From Deinococcus radiophilus (GTDB lineage Bacteria; Deinococcota; Deinococci; Deinococcales; Deinococcaceae), in the NCBI RefSeq assembly GCF_020889625.1, contig NZ_CP086380.1, positions 1,383,001-1,447,000 on the forward strand: a DNA stretch of 64,000 nt, read 5' to 3'. Shown here one piece after another: positions 10,844 to 18,981 of the stretch. Below the pieces are notes generated by a model that saw only the letters and a list, made by a program, of their open reading frames with translations, was not told the origin of the DNA and did no database searches. Every line of letters begins with the position of its first letter. The stretch's first letter is position 1. The position numbers and the translations under genes were made by a program.

Positions 10844-11328
10844 TTCAGAGTGAAGTTGCTTAGCCATACCCGGCGAGCAGACGTCACCTTAAACGCCGAG
10901 CCATTGTCCAGCGTGAGGTAGATCGGCCCGCGCTCTATCTCTAGGCTGACTTGCCTCGGTTCCTGGCCGACTTCGACGGTCTGGAGCAGCTCGGTGTCCT
11001 GCCAGATGCTGAGCAGGCTCGCGCCATCTTGCGCCTGCTCAGGGTCGGGTGAGGCCACCAGGCTCAGGGTTCCGGGGTCACAGGCCATGAACTGAATGCC
11101 ACTGGTACGGATGAGCCGCCAGACGCCGGGCTGCACTTCCACAGGTGGATTACGTGATTCTGGAAGGGCAGACCATATCCCACATTGTTCAGGGGTATTG
11201 GAGGGCTGGACGGATTGCACGTTCTGTCCCCGCTCAACCTGTGCAGGAATGTCTCTGATCAACCACAGGGCAGCCCAGAGGCTGGCCGCCAGCAGGAGCG
11301 CAGCCATGACATAATTCCACCGACTCAC
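10840..11328 (-). CDS. Membrane-anchored protein of unknown function
   Basis: A 162-residue protein on the strand opposite the tail operon; its stop overlaps the spike stop. There is one N-terminal membrane segment (about residues 6-25, ALLLAASLWAALWLI) followed by an extracytoplasmic domain of about 130 residues without known motifs. Its start overlaps the stop of the upstream O-antigen ligase-like gene, so the two form an operon. By context it may act with that protein in envelope modification, but nothing in the sequence proves this. Confidence 0.6.
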   Translation of the reverse strand: MSRWNYVMAALLLAASLWAALWLIRDIPAQVERGQNVQSVQPSNTPEQCGIWSALPESRNPPVEVQPGVWRLIRTSGIQFMACDPGTLSLVASPDPEQAQDGASLLSIWQDTELLQTVEVGQEPRQVSLEIERGPIYLTLDNGSAFKVTSARRVWLSNFTLN

Positions 11329-12395
11329 GCTTCATTCTCCCCGGTGTGATGTAGGGCCAGAGCGAAGAAAAGCATAAACCACCGCATACTCTCCAGGCCA
11401 CCGCTGAGCTGCAAGAAGACCAAAAAGTACAGGCCAAGGTATTTGAACACGGAGTTCCTTGCACTCAAAAGCAGGTAGGTCACGTAGCCCATGACCAGGA
11501 GGCCGAGCAAACCGTGCTCGTAGAAGAACTCAAGGAAAATGTTGTGTGGATAGCCCTCATCGCTACTGAGGATGTTGGCAGGCCACATTCCAGTGCCATG
11601 TCCAAACAGGCTAGAAAAGAATGTTTGAGGGGCGTCCAAAGTCAGTTGCCAGAAGTCCAGTCTCGCCAACGAGCTGCCATCCAGAGTGTCTTCTGAGAGG
11701 TAGGAGAGGCGCTGGAATAGGCGAAATTCCGTGTAATCCACATAGGTCAGAGCAATCGCACTTGCAGCAGCGATGAGTAATAGGGGACGGGCATCGCGAT
11801 TAAACAGCGATTGGTATAACAGGACAGCGCCTACTCCAAGGAGCGGGGTACGTGAACCCGAATTGAGGAGCACGAAAATATTGAGGGCAGCGAGCGCGGC
11901 TCCCCACCAGGTCAGTTTGTCTGTGCGGTTCAGCCAGTACACCGCACAAAAGCCCGCAATGAGAGAGAGGTACTGGTACGTTTCTCCGATCAATATCCAG
12001 TCCCGTGATCCAAAGACAGACAGGTACTGAAGCAGCAGCAATCCATTGACGCCGACCATCGCCAGTAGCATCTCTTTTGAATTCACTCCGCGCAGAGCTG
12101 CCAATGTACCCATAACGACAGCCAGGCCGAACCAAGTGATCTTGTAATCTGCATAGGGCACATTGGTGGTTTGGAGATAGCCGCCCAGTATGAGCATCGT
12201 CAGCATGACCAGAAGACCCACATAGTCACGTCTCAGCCGCCTCATACCTCCGAACAACCTGTTTCCACTCGTAATGAGTGTCTGCAATGCGACTCCCCCA
12301 ATGACGCTAGCACTGATGACTGCGGCACCTCCCAGGGCGAAACTTATTCCCTGCGCTGCGATATACAAGATGAGTGCCAATGCCTGTCCGAACAC
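11325..12395 (-). CDS. O-antigen ligase/polymerase-like (Wzy-type) membrane protein
   Basis: A 356-residue protein with about ten hydrophobic segments. The motif NSGSRTPLLGVGAVLLYQSL and the periplasmic loop containing FGHGTGMWPANIL, GYPHNIFLEFFYEHG resemble the O-antigen ligase/polymerase (Wzy_C) superfamily, whose members transfer or polymerise surface polysaccharide outside the membrane. The GTG start at 12395 lies six bases after TATTCT (minus strand), so it is probably leaderless. The gene is embedded between phage spike and lysis genes, so it may be a lysogenic-conversion gene changing the cell surface the spike recognises. The membrane class is secure; ligase versus polymerase is not. 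Confidence 0.65.
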   Translation of the reverse strand: MFGQALALILYIAAQGISFALGGAAVISASVIGGVALQTLITSGNRLFGGMRRLRRDYVGLLVMLTMLILGGYLQTTNVPYADYKITWFGLAVVMGTLAALRGVNSKEMLLAMVGVNGLLLLQYLSVFGSRDWILIGETYQYLSLIAGFCAVYWLNRTDKLTWWGAALAALNIFVLLNSGSRTPLLGVGAVLLYQSLFNRDARPLLLIAAASAIALTYVDYTEFRLFQRLSYLSEDTLDGSSLARLDFWQLTLDAPQTFFSSLFGHGTGMWPANILSSDEGYPHNIFLEFFYEHGLLGLLVMGYVTYLLLSARNSVFKYLGLYFLVFLQLSGGLESMRWFMLFFALALHHTGENEA

Positions 12396-12470
12396 TCAAA
12401 GAGAATAGAGCAGCAGCGTTACAAAAATTCCATTAGGGCAAGTCTGGTGCCGCACGTACTTTAGCTCAGC

Positions 12471-12476
12471 TATGAT
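12471..12476 (+). promoter_or_regulatory. -10 box of a leaderless promoter
   Basis: TATGAT lies exactly six bases before the ATG of the C5-epimerase-like gene and no Shine-Dalgarno sequence is present, so transcription would start at or next to the start codon. No strong -35 box is visible. Confidence 0.55.
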
Positions 12477-12482
12477 GCAGAC

Positions 12483-13565
12483 ATGAGAAAAGCCCTTTCC
12501 ATTGCAGCAGGTAGTCTGCTCTTAGCCCTTTCTACTGCCTGCGGCGCTCAAGCTCTCCCGGCATCTTCCCAGCCCACCTCACCAGCCGCGTTGGGCTTCG
12601 ATATTTCTACCGCCGAGGTACGTGCGGAAGTGCAAAAAACACGTGATGAGCACTTCAAGGTCAACACAAAAGTGGAGTGGTCCTTCGTGCCGGGAGGCTA
12701 TACCGCTCGTGGCAACTACCTGAACTACGCCATCAAATTCCGGGATAGGAAATACGACCATATCCGATATGACGAGAATGGCCTCCCAGAGCGTATCTAT
12801 GGGGACGCTTACTACAAAACACCCGTTTTGATCGCACAGCATGGCCTGACGGGTCACGCCCGCCTGGTCACCAACACGCCAGCAGAGCAGGCACAGTACG
12901 CCAAAACTGATTACCGTGACATGGTGAATAGTGCCGACTGGCTGATCACCTCACAAAACGCGAAGGGCTGTTTTGAATATCACTCGCCCTTCCGCTACTA
13001 CCTGTCCAAGACGGCATATGAGCCAGGTTGGATCAGTGGCATGGCACAGGGGCAAGGCATGAGCTTGCTGGCGCGGACGTTTGATGTCACCAAAGACGTC
13101 AAATACATCAATGCAGCCAAAAGGGCTATGGACTGCATGGTGCTATCTGTGGACCAGGGTGGCACTCGAGAAGACCTTGGCGCTGTGAAGCCAGAGTGGT
13201 CTAACAAAGTGATTTTTGAAGAGTATTTGGCGGACCCTCCCGGTTACACCCTCAATGGCTTCATGTTCTCTCTGCTTGGCCTGTACGACCTGAGTCAAGT
13301 TGCTCCTGATGCAGCCGTTCGCAACCAAGCTGCTCTGTGGTTCCGACGCGGCACGGACACTTTGGAGACGATATTGCCGCTCTTTGACATGGATGGCATC
13401 AGCGCCTACGACTTGGGCTACCTAACATATGACCGCCCAGTGCCTCATATGAGCGCTTCGTACCACATCGTCCATATTTATTTGCTGCACGCCATGAACG
13501 ATGTCACCAACAACGCTGTGCTTGAGAAATACGAACGCATCTGGCGCGAAGACATCAACCAGTAG
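12483..13565 (+). CDS. Secreted D-glucuronyl C5-epimerase-like lipoprotein
   Basis: A 360-residue protein with a lipoprotein signal (hydrophobic core then LSTAC, Cys near residue 20), so it is exported and lipid-anchored. The C-terminal half carries the pattern WISGMAQGQGMSLLARTF, then EEY, then LNGFMFSLLGLYDL, which I recognise from the C-terminal domain of D-glucuronyl C5-epimerases; these invert uronic acid residues in polysaccharides. The substrate here is unknown. It diverges from the O-antigen ligase-like gene across a short shared promoter region, which supports a joint role in surface-glycan modification. Base composition is slightly AT-richer than the flanking tail genes, fitting later acquisition. 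Confidence 0.65.
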   Translation: MRKALSIAAGSLLLALSTACGAQALPASSQPTSPAALGFDISTAEVRAEVQKTRDEHFKVNTKVEWSFVPGGYTARGNYLNYAIKFRDRKYDHIRYDENGLPERIYGDAYYKTPVLIAQHGLTGHARLVTNTPAEQAQYAKTDYRDMVNSADWLITSQNAKGCFEYHSPFRYYLSKTAYEPGWISGMAQGQGMSLLARTFDVTKDVKYINAAKRAMDCMVLSVDQGGTREDLGAVKPEWSNKVIFEEYLADPPGYTLNGFMFSLLGLYDLSQVAPDAAVRNQAALWFRRGTDTLETILPLFDMDGISAYDLGYLTYDRPVPHMSASYHIVHIYLLHAMNDVTNNAVLEKYERIWREDINQ

Positions 13566-13589
13566 TTCCAGCCTTAAAGCCCCACGCCA

Positions 13590-13613
13590 CCCCGCCCCCA
13601 AGCGGGGTTTTTT
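13590..13613 (+). terminator. Rho-independent terminator
   Basis: CCCCGC and GCGGGG form a short GC stem with a six-base loop followed by six T residues, just after the stop of the C5-epimerase-like gene. Confidence 0.75.
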
Positions 13614-13677
13614 CTTACCCCCACACCCTCCCGGCAGGCGTGGGGCCTTCGCTTATGCCGGGGCTAAGGAGGTGCTT

Positions 13678-14073
13678 ATGCGCCTATATTTCACCCTCGC
13701 GGCCCTGCTGATTCCCAGCGGGGCCGCTGCCATTCCGCCTGTGCCTGCCTTGCCGCCCCCGACCGGGCTGATGGCGCAGGCCCGCCCCGCGCCGTCCCTC
13801 TGCCGCGTCACCGCCAGTGCCCGCGAGACGGTGCTGCCCGGTTTTTATCTGGTCACCGTCCGCCTGCGCCCCGAGTGCCCGCCAGGCACCGTAGCCGACG
13901 TGCGCCTGGAGAGCTACATCGGGGGGACGTACCCACGTGTGGGCTTTCAGCGCATCACGAAGGCTGCCCCCTTGATCCGCTCCGGCATCCCCTGGTGGTG
14001 GCGGGTCGGCTGGCGCGCGCAGTCTGGCACTGTCTACCCACTCGTGATCCCCGGAATGAGGCCACCCCGATGA
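13678..14073 (+). CDS. Secreted phage protein of unknown function
   Basis: A 131-residue protein starting at ATG 13678 behind AAGGAGGT. It has an N-terminal signal-like stretch ending near Ala-Ala-Ile and a Pro-rich linker, then a small domain with two cysteines. I chose this start because the longer frame lacks a ribosome-binding site and overlaps the terminator. It is first in a lysis cassette (holin-like, holin-like, endolysin), so a role in lysis or envelope remodelling is likely but unproven. Confidence 0.55.
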   Translation: MRLYFTLAALLIPSGAAAIPPVPALPPPTGLMAQARPAPSLCRVTASARETVLPGFYLVTVRLRPECPPGTVADVRLESYIGGTYPRVGFQRITKAAPLIRSGIPWWWRVGWRAQSGTVYPLVIPGMRPPR

Positions 14074-14085
14074 ACAGGAGCCCCC

Positions 14086-14565
14086 ATGCAGCAACCCGAC
14101 ACCCCTCCGGCCTCGCCGTTCACCGGCCTGGACCTGCAGGTCGTGGCCTACGCGGCCTTCATGTCCACCCTGGTCAGCATCTTGATGACGGCACGGACCC
14201 GCAACGCCCAGAGCGCCAGGGGCCTGCCACTCACTCCCTGGCGCACACTGATCCCCGACGTGCTGATCGGGACCATTACCGGCACCCTGCTGGCGCTGGG
14301 TCTGCCACCCCATTTCCCCTGGCTGAACAATGTCAGCGGGATTGGCTTTCTCGCTGGTGCCGGCGGTGTGCTAGGTCCCAAACTCTGGGATCTGATCAGC
14401 CGCGACGGGATGGGGCTGCTGCTGGGCTATCTCAGCACCGCTCTGGCCGGCCCCCTCTCCACCCTGGCCGAAGCCGCGCAGGCCAAGGCCACCCCCACCA
14501 CCCCTACGGAGGCAGGTGACCATGATGAAGACCCACAACACCGCCCACCCCCAACCGCGCAGTGA
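14086..14565 (+). CDS. Holin-like membrane protein
   Basis: A 159-residue protein with three or four hydrophobic segments (about 18-36, 55-75, 82-98, 105-125) and a polar, Pro/Thr-rich tail. It lies two genes upstream of the endolysin, within an operon. That makes it a holin or antiholin candidate: holins form the inner-membrane lesions that release or activate the endolysin. The call rests on size, topology and position. Confidence 0.55.
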   Translation: MQQPDTPPASPFTGLDLQVVAYAAFMSTLVSILMTARTRNAQSARGLPLTPWRTLIPDVLIGTITGTLLALGLPPHFPWLNNVSGIGFLAGAGGVLGPKLWDLISRDGMGLLLGYLSTALAGPLSTLAEAAQAKATPTTPTEAGDHDEDPQHRPPPTAQ

Positions 14566-15064
14566 ACGCCTCAGTGGTTGGGCCAGGGCCTATCAGCCCA
14601 ACGACCCCCCCTTTACCCGCTGGCATGCCCTGGGGCTGGTGGTCGCCCTGCTGCTGGCCCTGGGCACGCAGTACGCGCCTGGACTGCTGGCAGACGTGGG
14701 GCGCGTCCCCGTGCTGAGTGGCTTACCCGACGCCGCGGTATACGCCCGGATGACGACCCTGTTCCTGATCGGGGTGGCGTTGTTCTTGGCCCGCTCGATG
14801 CATGGCCTGACAGCCGTGATTCTCTGGGGTGCCTTGATCGGGATCAGCCTGCGCCTGGGCGAAGTGCGGATGACCGGCGAGCCGCTGACCGTGGCCTTTG
14901 CTGCCGTGCTGCTGGCCGTGAGCCTGATTGCTGTGCGGGTCATTCTGCGCCCGAATGAGACTGACACCATTGCTGAGCAGCGCCGCCGCATCGAGCAGCT
15001 TGAGGGGCAACTGCAGCGGTACGGTATCCAGCCCCCCCAGGAGGACTCCCATGATCACCGCTGA
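14522..15064 (+). CDS. Second small phage membrane protein (holin/lysis accessory)
   Basis: A 180-residue protein starting at ATG 14522 behind GGAGGCAGG and overlapping the previous gene by 44 bp in another frame. It has an amphipathic N-terminus, three or four membrane segments at about 38-55 and 80-145, and a C-terminal coiled coil (residues about 150-170, EQRRRIEQLEGQLQR). It overlaps the endolysin start by 14 bp. Possible roles are holin, antiholin or a spanin-like partner; none can be chosen from sequence. Confidence 0.5.
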   Translation: MMKTHNTAHPQPRSERLSGWARAYQPNDPPFTRWHALGLVVALLLALGTQYAPGLLADVGRVPVLSGLPDAAVYARMTTLFLIGVALFLARSMHGLTAVILWGALIGISLRLGEVRMTGEPLTVAFAAVLLAVSLIAVRVILRPNETDTIAEQRRRIEQLEGQLQRYGIQPPQEDSHDHR

Positions 15065-15950
15065 ACTACTCCGGCAACTCAACCCGAAGCTCACCGCTCA
15101 ACAAGCCGACACCGCCGCCCACGCTCTCCAGCAGGCGGCGGTTCGCTTTGACATCACCACGCCCCTACGCCTGGCGCACTTCCTGGCGCAGCTGGGCCAC
15201 GAGTCCGGCTTCCTGCCCCAGGGCGAGAACCTAAACTACTCCGCCAGCGGTCTGGCCAACACCTGGCCGCACCGCTACAGCAACGGCAAACGCGATGCGC
15301 GGGGCCGGTGGCTGCCCAATAGCCTGGCCCTCCAGCTGCACCGTAAGCCTCAGGCCATTGCCGACCACTGCTACGCAAACCGCATGGGCAACGGCAGCCC
15401 GGCCAGCGGTGACGGCTGGCGCTACCGGGGTCGGGGCCTCATCCAGCTGACGGGCCGAGCCAACTACGCCGAAACCGGCGCCCGCCTCGGCATCAACCTG
15501 GTACAGGAACCGGACCTACTGCTGCAGCCGACCTACTCCGCTATGGCCGCTGGTGACTTCTGGACGGCGCGGGGGTTGAACGCACTGGCAGACCGTGACG
15601 ATGTGCTGGGCATCACCCGGCGCATCAATGGCGGTACCAATGGGTTGCCACACCGCCAGCAACTGCTGGCAAAGGCGAAGAGGGTGCTGGCCCAGCAGCG
15701 TGAGCCACAGGTGCTGCTCGTGCCGATGGGCGGCGGCGACCCGGTCCTCTGGGACGGTGCAGCGCAGTACGCCAGCCAGGACCTGCGTGAGCTGGTGCCG
15801 CAGCTGCGGCAGGTCTACCCCTCGCCCGGCGGCCCCTGGGAGTACGGCGGCGTGCTGCGGGTCTGGGTGCGGCAGAGTGGCGACCTGGTGCTGGAGCGGT
15901 TGCCGGTGGACCCGACCAAGGATGTTCCAGCGCTGCCGCCCAAAAAGTGA
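15051..15950 (+). CDS. Phage endolysin, glycoside hydrolase family 19 (chitinase-like)
   Basis: A 299-residue protein starting at ATG 15051, seven bases after GGAGG. Residues about 1-215 match a GH19 lysozyme/chitinase fold: FLAQLGHESG supplies the catalytic glutamate, and WRYRGRGLIQLTGRANY is the family signature. The C-terminal 80 residues form an extra domain of unknown type, perhaps wall binding. It would cut the glycan strands of peptidoglycan at the end of the lytic cycle. It has no signal peptide, so it depends on a holin, fitting the two membrane proteins just upstream. A strong terminator follows. Confidence 0.88.
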   Translation: MITAELLRQLNPKLTAQQADTAAHALQQAAVRFDITTPLRLAHFLAQLGHESGFLPQGENLNYSASGLANTWPHRYSNGKRDARGRWLPNSLALQLHRKPQAIADHCYANRMGNGSPASGDGWRYRGRGLIQLTGRANYAETGARLGINLVQEPDLLLQPTYSAMAAGDFWTARGLNALADRDDVLGITRRINGGTNGLPHRQQLLAKAKRVLAQQREPQVLLVPMGGGDPVLWDGAAQYASQDLRELVPQLRQVYPSPGGPWEYGGVLRVWVRQSGDLVLERLPVDPTKDVPALPPKK

Positions 15951-15960
15951 ACTGAGAAAG

Positions 15961-16006
15961 CCCCCACCTGCTTCCGGCTTCGGCCTGGGCAGGTGGGGGT
16001 TTTTTT
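15961..16006 (+). terminator. Rho-independent terminator of the lysis operon
   Basis: An 11-bp perfect GC-rich stem (CCCCCACCTGC with GCAGGTGGGGG) is followed by seven T residues, directly after the endolysin stop. Confidence 0.9.
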
Positions 16007-16060
16007 GTGTCGTCCTCAGATGCGCAGGCATCCAGCATTGCTTTTCCCTATCCTGTCCCT

Positions 16061-16756
16061 ATGCGCCAACTCATGCCCCTTGCCGCCCTGCTGCTGGCAG
16101 CCACCGCCTCTGCCCAGGCACCCACCATCGTGGGTATTGCCACCGTGACCGACGGAGACACCCTGCAGATTCGAGGCACCAAAATCCGCCTGTTCGGCAT
16201 TGATGCGCCGGAGTCCTCTCAGACCTGCACCCGCAACGGCCAGTCCTACGGCTGTGGCCGCGAGAGCGCCAATCAGCTGGCCGCCCTGATTGCCGGTAAA
16301 AACGTCAGCTGCTTCCAGAAGGATATTGACCGCTATGGCCGAATGGTCGCTGTCTGCCGGGTGGGCAACACTGACCTCAACCGCCTCCTGGTCGAGCGCG
16401 GCCTGGCGCTCCCGTACATCGAGTACGGAGGCAGCATCTATGCAGATGCCCACCGGCAGGCGGTCCAGCAGGGCCGAGGCTTGCACGCAGGCACCTACCA
16501 GTTGCCCTGGAACTACCGCAAAGATCCGAACACCCCGCCCACCAACGGGACCGCGCAGCTGCAACCGGCCAAGCCTGCGGCTGCACCCGTATCCGCTCCT
16601 AAGCCTGCGGCAGCGGCCCCGGCACCCGCTCCGAGCAACGTCTACTACGCCAACTGCTCGGCGGCCCGTGCTGCTGGGGCGGCGCCACTGTACCGTGGTC
16701 AGCCTGGATACCGGCCCGCGATGGATCGGGACAATGACGGCGTGGCCTGCGAGTAG
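16061..16756 (+). CDS. Secreted thermonuclease-like nuclease with excalibur domain
   Basis: A 231-residue protein: signal peptide (residues 1-20, ending SAQA), staphylococcal-nuclease domain at about 22-150 (VTDGDTLQIRG, RLFGIDAPESSQ, DRYGRMVAVCRV), a Pro/Ala linker, and an excalibur calcium-binding motif at the C-terminus (DRDNDGVACE). Such enzymes cut extracellular DNA or RNA using calcium. The start was placed at ATG 16061, six bases after TATCCT, because the longer frame only adds residues upstream of the signal peptide. It lies just beyond the lysis cassette terminator and could be phage cargo or a host gene. Confidence 0.82.
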   Translation: MRQLMPLAALLLAATASAQAPTIVGIATVTDGDTLQIRGTKIRLFGIDAPESSQTCTRNGQSYGCGRESANQLAALIAGKNVSCFQKDIDRYGRMVAVCRVGNTDLNRLLVERGLALPYIEYGGSIYADAHRQAVQQGRGLHAGTYQLPWNYRKDPNTPPTNGTAQLQPAKPAAAPVSAPKPAAAAPAPAPSNVYYANCSAARAAGAAPLYRGQPGYRPAMDRDNDGVACE

Positions 16757-16759
16757 GGC

Positions 16760-16954
16760 TTACTCCTGATTGGGGTCTACCTCCACCCGGTATTCCACTT
16801 CGTCATCCACCGCCACCCACTCCGTTTCCTCACGCTCCCAGACCAGCCGCCGCCCCAGCTCCCGTGCCAGTTCGCGGCGGGCTTCGGCGGCGGTTTCATA
16901 TTGGCGCAGCTGTACGTCGCCGGTATTGGTGTCGATGATGCGGGCGGTGGGCAT
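16760..16954 (-). CDS. Small acidic protein, unknown
   Basis: A 64-residue protein convergent with the nuclease gene and ending three bases from it. It is rich in Glu and Arg, with no cysteine, signal or membrane segment. The sequence has normal protein-like periodicity, but short length leaves doubt that it is expressed. Confidence 0.45.
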   Translation of the reverse strand: MPTARIIDTNTGDVQLRQYETAAEARRELARELGRRLVWEREETEWVAVDDEVEYRVEVDPNQE

Positions 16955-17002
16955 GGGGGCAAGATAGGACAGAATCAGGAGACACTAAGATAGTCCCAAA
17001 CC

Positions 17003-18103
17003 TCAGTAGGTGACAACTTCGTCTAAAGGCGCTCCTGGTGGGCAAAAGGGCTGGGTCAACAGGTCTAGGACAGCCATGAACTGTTTGGGTTTCCACCGTA
17101 AGGCATCCACGAGATGCTGAGCACCGTGCCGCACCAGACTGACCGCTCTACGACCATGCTTGAGAACGGGGATGGGCTGGGTCTGGCCCAGCCAGACCCC
17201 CAGGCGCAAGCAGAACACCCAGGCCAGTGTCACCAGGCCAAAGAGCCGCTGTAGACGGCTCCTTTCCGTCATCCCAGTCCGCTCCAGGTCGAAGCCTCGC
17301 ATCTTGAAGCTGCTGAAGGTGCACTCGATTGACCAGCGCTGCTTGTACAGCTTCCAGGTCTTCCGAGCGCTGAAATCTGTGGCAATGATGACGAGGTCAC
17401 CTGTGGATGACCTCGTCGCGACCACCCGCATGAGTTCGCCAAACACGAACACCTTTTCGTCGATTTCATGGAAATGACCGTGCTGGACGTGCTTAAACCA
17501 TTCCTTCCCATTCGTGTCGTCCAGCATGTCGCTGTGCCGAATGCGGATCGCCCGCTTGATGCCTTGACGACGGAGAAAACGGAACCACTCCGCACCGATG
17601 AACTCACGGTCAGCCACCAGGCCTTGCCAGCGTTTCGCTGGCAAGACGCGGAGGAGCTTCAATACCAGCCACATACGGGCATAGGTATGGCTGTTCCCAG
17701 ACTCATCAAGAGGAACCCAAATCAGGGGCAGGGTGAAGCCATGAACCACGGCTCCAAGCACCAGAAAATTGATGGGCGTTTCCCCATGCTCCCAGTTGGT
17801 GCGGTCCAGACTCAGCAACACCTTCCCCGGTGGAAGATGGACGACGAGCAGAGCGATGAAAAAGTCCATGTCCAGCTGCTCATCCCGGAAGGTTCGGTCC
17901 GCCCTTCTTTTCTTGGCTTGCGGCGTGCTGATACCGGGCATGTGAGGACTCAGGTCGTGATGATTGATGCTCCTCGCGGCAATCATCGCCAGAAGCACAT
18001 CGATCAGCCGCTGAAGGGTGTCAATGCGGAGGTGACTCGCGTGTGCTTTGAAGTGGCGGGTCAGTACGGTAGCCTGCTGGGCGGCGGATTCTGTTGTTTT
18101 CAC
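17003..18103 (-). CDS. IS4-family DDE transposase (type I, copy 1)
   Basis: A 366-residue transposase counted from GTG 18103 (VKTTESAAQQ). The frame extends 32 codons further upstream, but that part crosses the terminal repeat and a perfect palindrome, so it is unlikely to be translated. Catalytic residues are visible: first Asp in LLSLDRTNWEHG, second Asp in LVADREFIG, and the YREK signature YKQRWSIECTFSSFK with its Glu. The translation is the same as in the other two copies, so the copies are probably recent. It catalyses cut-and-paste movement of the IS. Confidence 0.9.
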   Translation of the reverse strand: MKTTESAAQQATVLTRHFKAHASHLRIDTLQRLIDVLLAMIAARSINHHDLSPHMPGISTPQAKKRRADRTFRDEQLDMDFFIALLVVHLPPGKVLLSLDRTNWEHGETPINFLVLGAVVHGFTLPLIWVPLDESGNSHTYARMWLVLKLLRVLPAKRWQGLVADREFIGAEWFRFLRRQGIKRAIRIRHSDMLDDTNGKEWFKHVQHGHFHEIDEKVFVFGELMRVVATRSSTGDLVIIATDFSARKTWKLYKQRWSIECTFSSFKMRGFDLERTGMTERSRLQRLFGLVTLAWVFCLRLGVWLGQTQPIPVLKHGRRAVSLVRHGAQHLVDALRWKPKQFMAVLDLLTQPFCPPGAPLDEVVTY

Positions 18104-18120
18104 ACTCTCAGGAAACCGTG

Positions 18121-18158
18121 AACAGTCGGCCCCATCAAGCTTGATGGGGCCGACTGTT
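18121..18158. repeat. 38-bp perfect palindrome inside the IS (copy 1)
   Basis: A perfect palindrome of two 19-bp arms centred on AAGCTT lies between the IS end and the transposase start. The same palindrome is at 24451-24488 and 33177-33214 in the other copies. It would form a strong hairpin in transcripts entering from outside the IS. Confidence 0.85.
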
Positions 18159-18199
18159 GGTTTTTGCCGTCTAGGACAATGTGAAACTGAAGTTGTCAC

Positions 18200-18976
18200 C
18201 TACTGAGGTCCCCAAACATCCCAGGGCTTTAAAAAGTCTAAATCGGCTAGTGTGATTGTCTCCTTTGACTCTAATCTTTGATCGGTTACGTCTATGCCCG
18301 AACAGGACTCAAGTAATTTCGAAACTGTAGCCATACATGATTCTGCCTGAAGATATCTTTCGTCCCCCTCTTCAATATCTAGGTGAAGGCAGCCCACTAA
18401 CGTAATCTCGTAAGACTTATCCTCACTAAGCTCCTCCATACTGTCGATTGTTAAGTATATCGCTTCAAAGTATTCCCCCCTTGCTTTTAGCTGCTTCTTA
18501 ATAGGATCATTTACCGCTCTGCAACGATCATTGAATGCATCGGGGAAGGATTCTCTAGAGTATCGCTTCGCAAGCCAGAGGCGTACTGTCCTCACTATCT
18601 TTGGAGTGAGAGAGATCGTCTCTAGTGGTCGAAAACCATTTAACAGATTTCTAGGTATACATTCCTTATCATGAACTGAACATTCGTATATATCGGAATC
18701 ACTTGTCTTAAACTGAAGCTTTCTGGGATTTTTGCCATCCATGAAATTCCCTTGTTCCCTCTGTACCTTTTGGAAACGTAGAATTTCGCAATATGGCTCA
18801 GCTGTCAAGCTTCTATTCACTACATCGCAATCTTGACTGATTACGAAATAGCCCTCGTCCTCATTCACGTCAGGAATATAGTTTTCGCTTATCAACTTTC
18901 CTATAAGCTCTGGAGGCAGTGCGGAACCCTGTCGCCAGCCGAAACCCTTTATATTTTCGGTCCCTGGGTCTGCCAT
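18200..18976 (-). CDS. QDCD-motif protein of unknown function, C-terminus altered by IS
   Basis: A 258-residue soluble protein, last gene of an AT-rich three-gene operon. An N-terminal motif VISQDCDVV (about residues 45-53) followed by EPYCEILRF is the most distinctive feature. There are several other cysteines and no membrane segment. The present last residues and stop (GPQ, TAG) come from the IS end; before insertion the frame would have ended about six codons further on, near 16975 (DVW-DYLSVS). The function is not recognised. The operon context, with an HTH protein and a TIGR04255-like protein, suggests a defence or phage-cargo module; that is inference. Confidence 0.6.
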   Translation of the reverse strand: MADPGTENIKGFGWRQGSALPPELIGKLISENYIPDVNEDEGYFVISQDCDVVNRSLTAEPYCEILRFQKVQREQGNFMDGKNPRKLQFKTSDSDIYECSVHDKECIPRNLLNGFRPLETISLTPKIVRTVRLWLAKRYSRESFPDAFNDRCRAVNDPIKKQLKARGEYFEAIYLTIDSMEELSEDKSYEITLVGCLHLDIEEGDERYLQAESCMATVSKLLESCSGIDVTDQRLESKETITLADLDFLKPWDVWGPQ

Positions 18977-18981
18977 CTCCT

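Larger units (their letters stand above)
17002..18207 (-). mobile_element. IS4-family insertion sequence, type I, copy 1
   Basis: A 1,206-bp element bounded by perfect 19-bp inverted repeats CTCAGTAGGTGACAACTTC. The same element occurs twice more in the window (24402 and 32058), each 1,206 bp. The flanks are GTCCCAAAC on the left and GTCCCCAAAC on the right, a target duplication differing by one C in a homopolymer. It sits at the 3' end of the QDCD-motif gene and supplies that gene's present stop codon. Confidence 0.93.
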
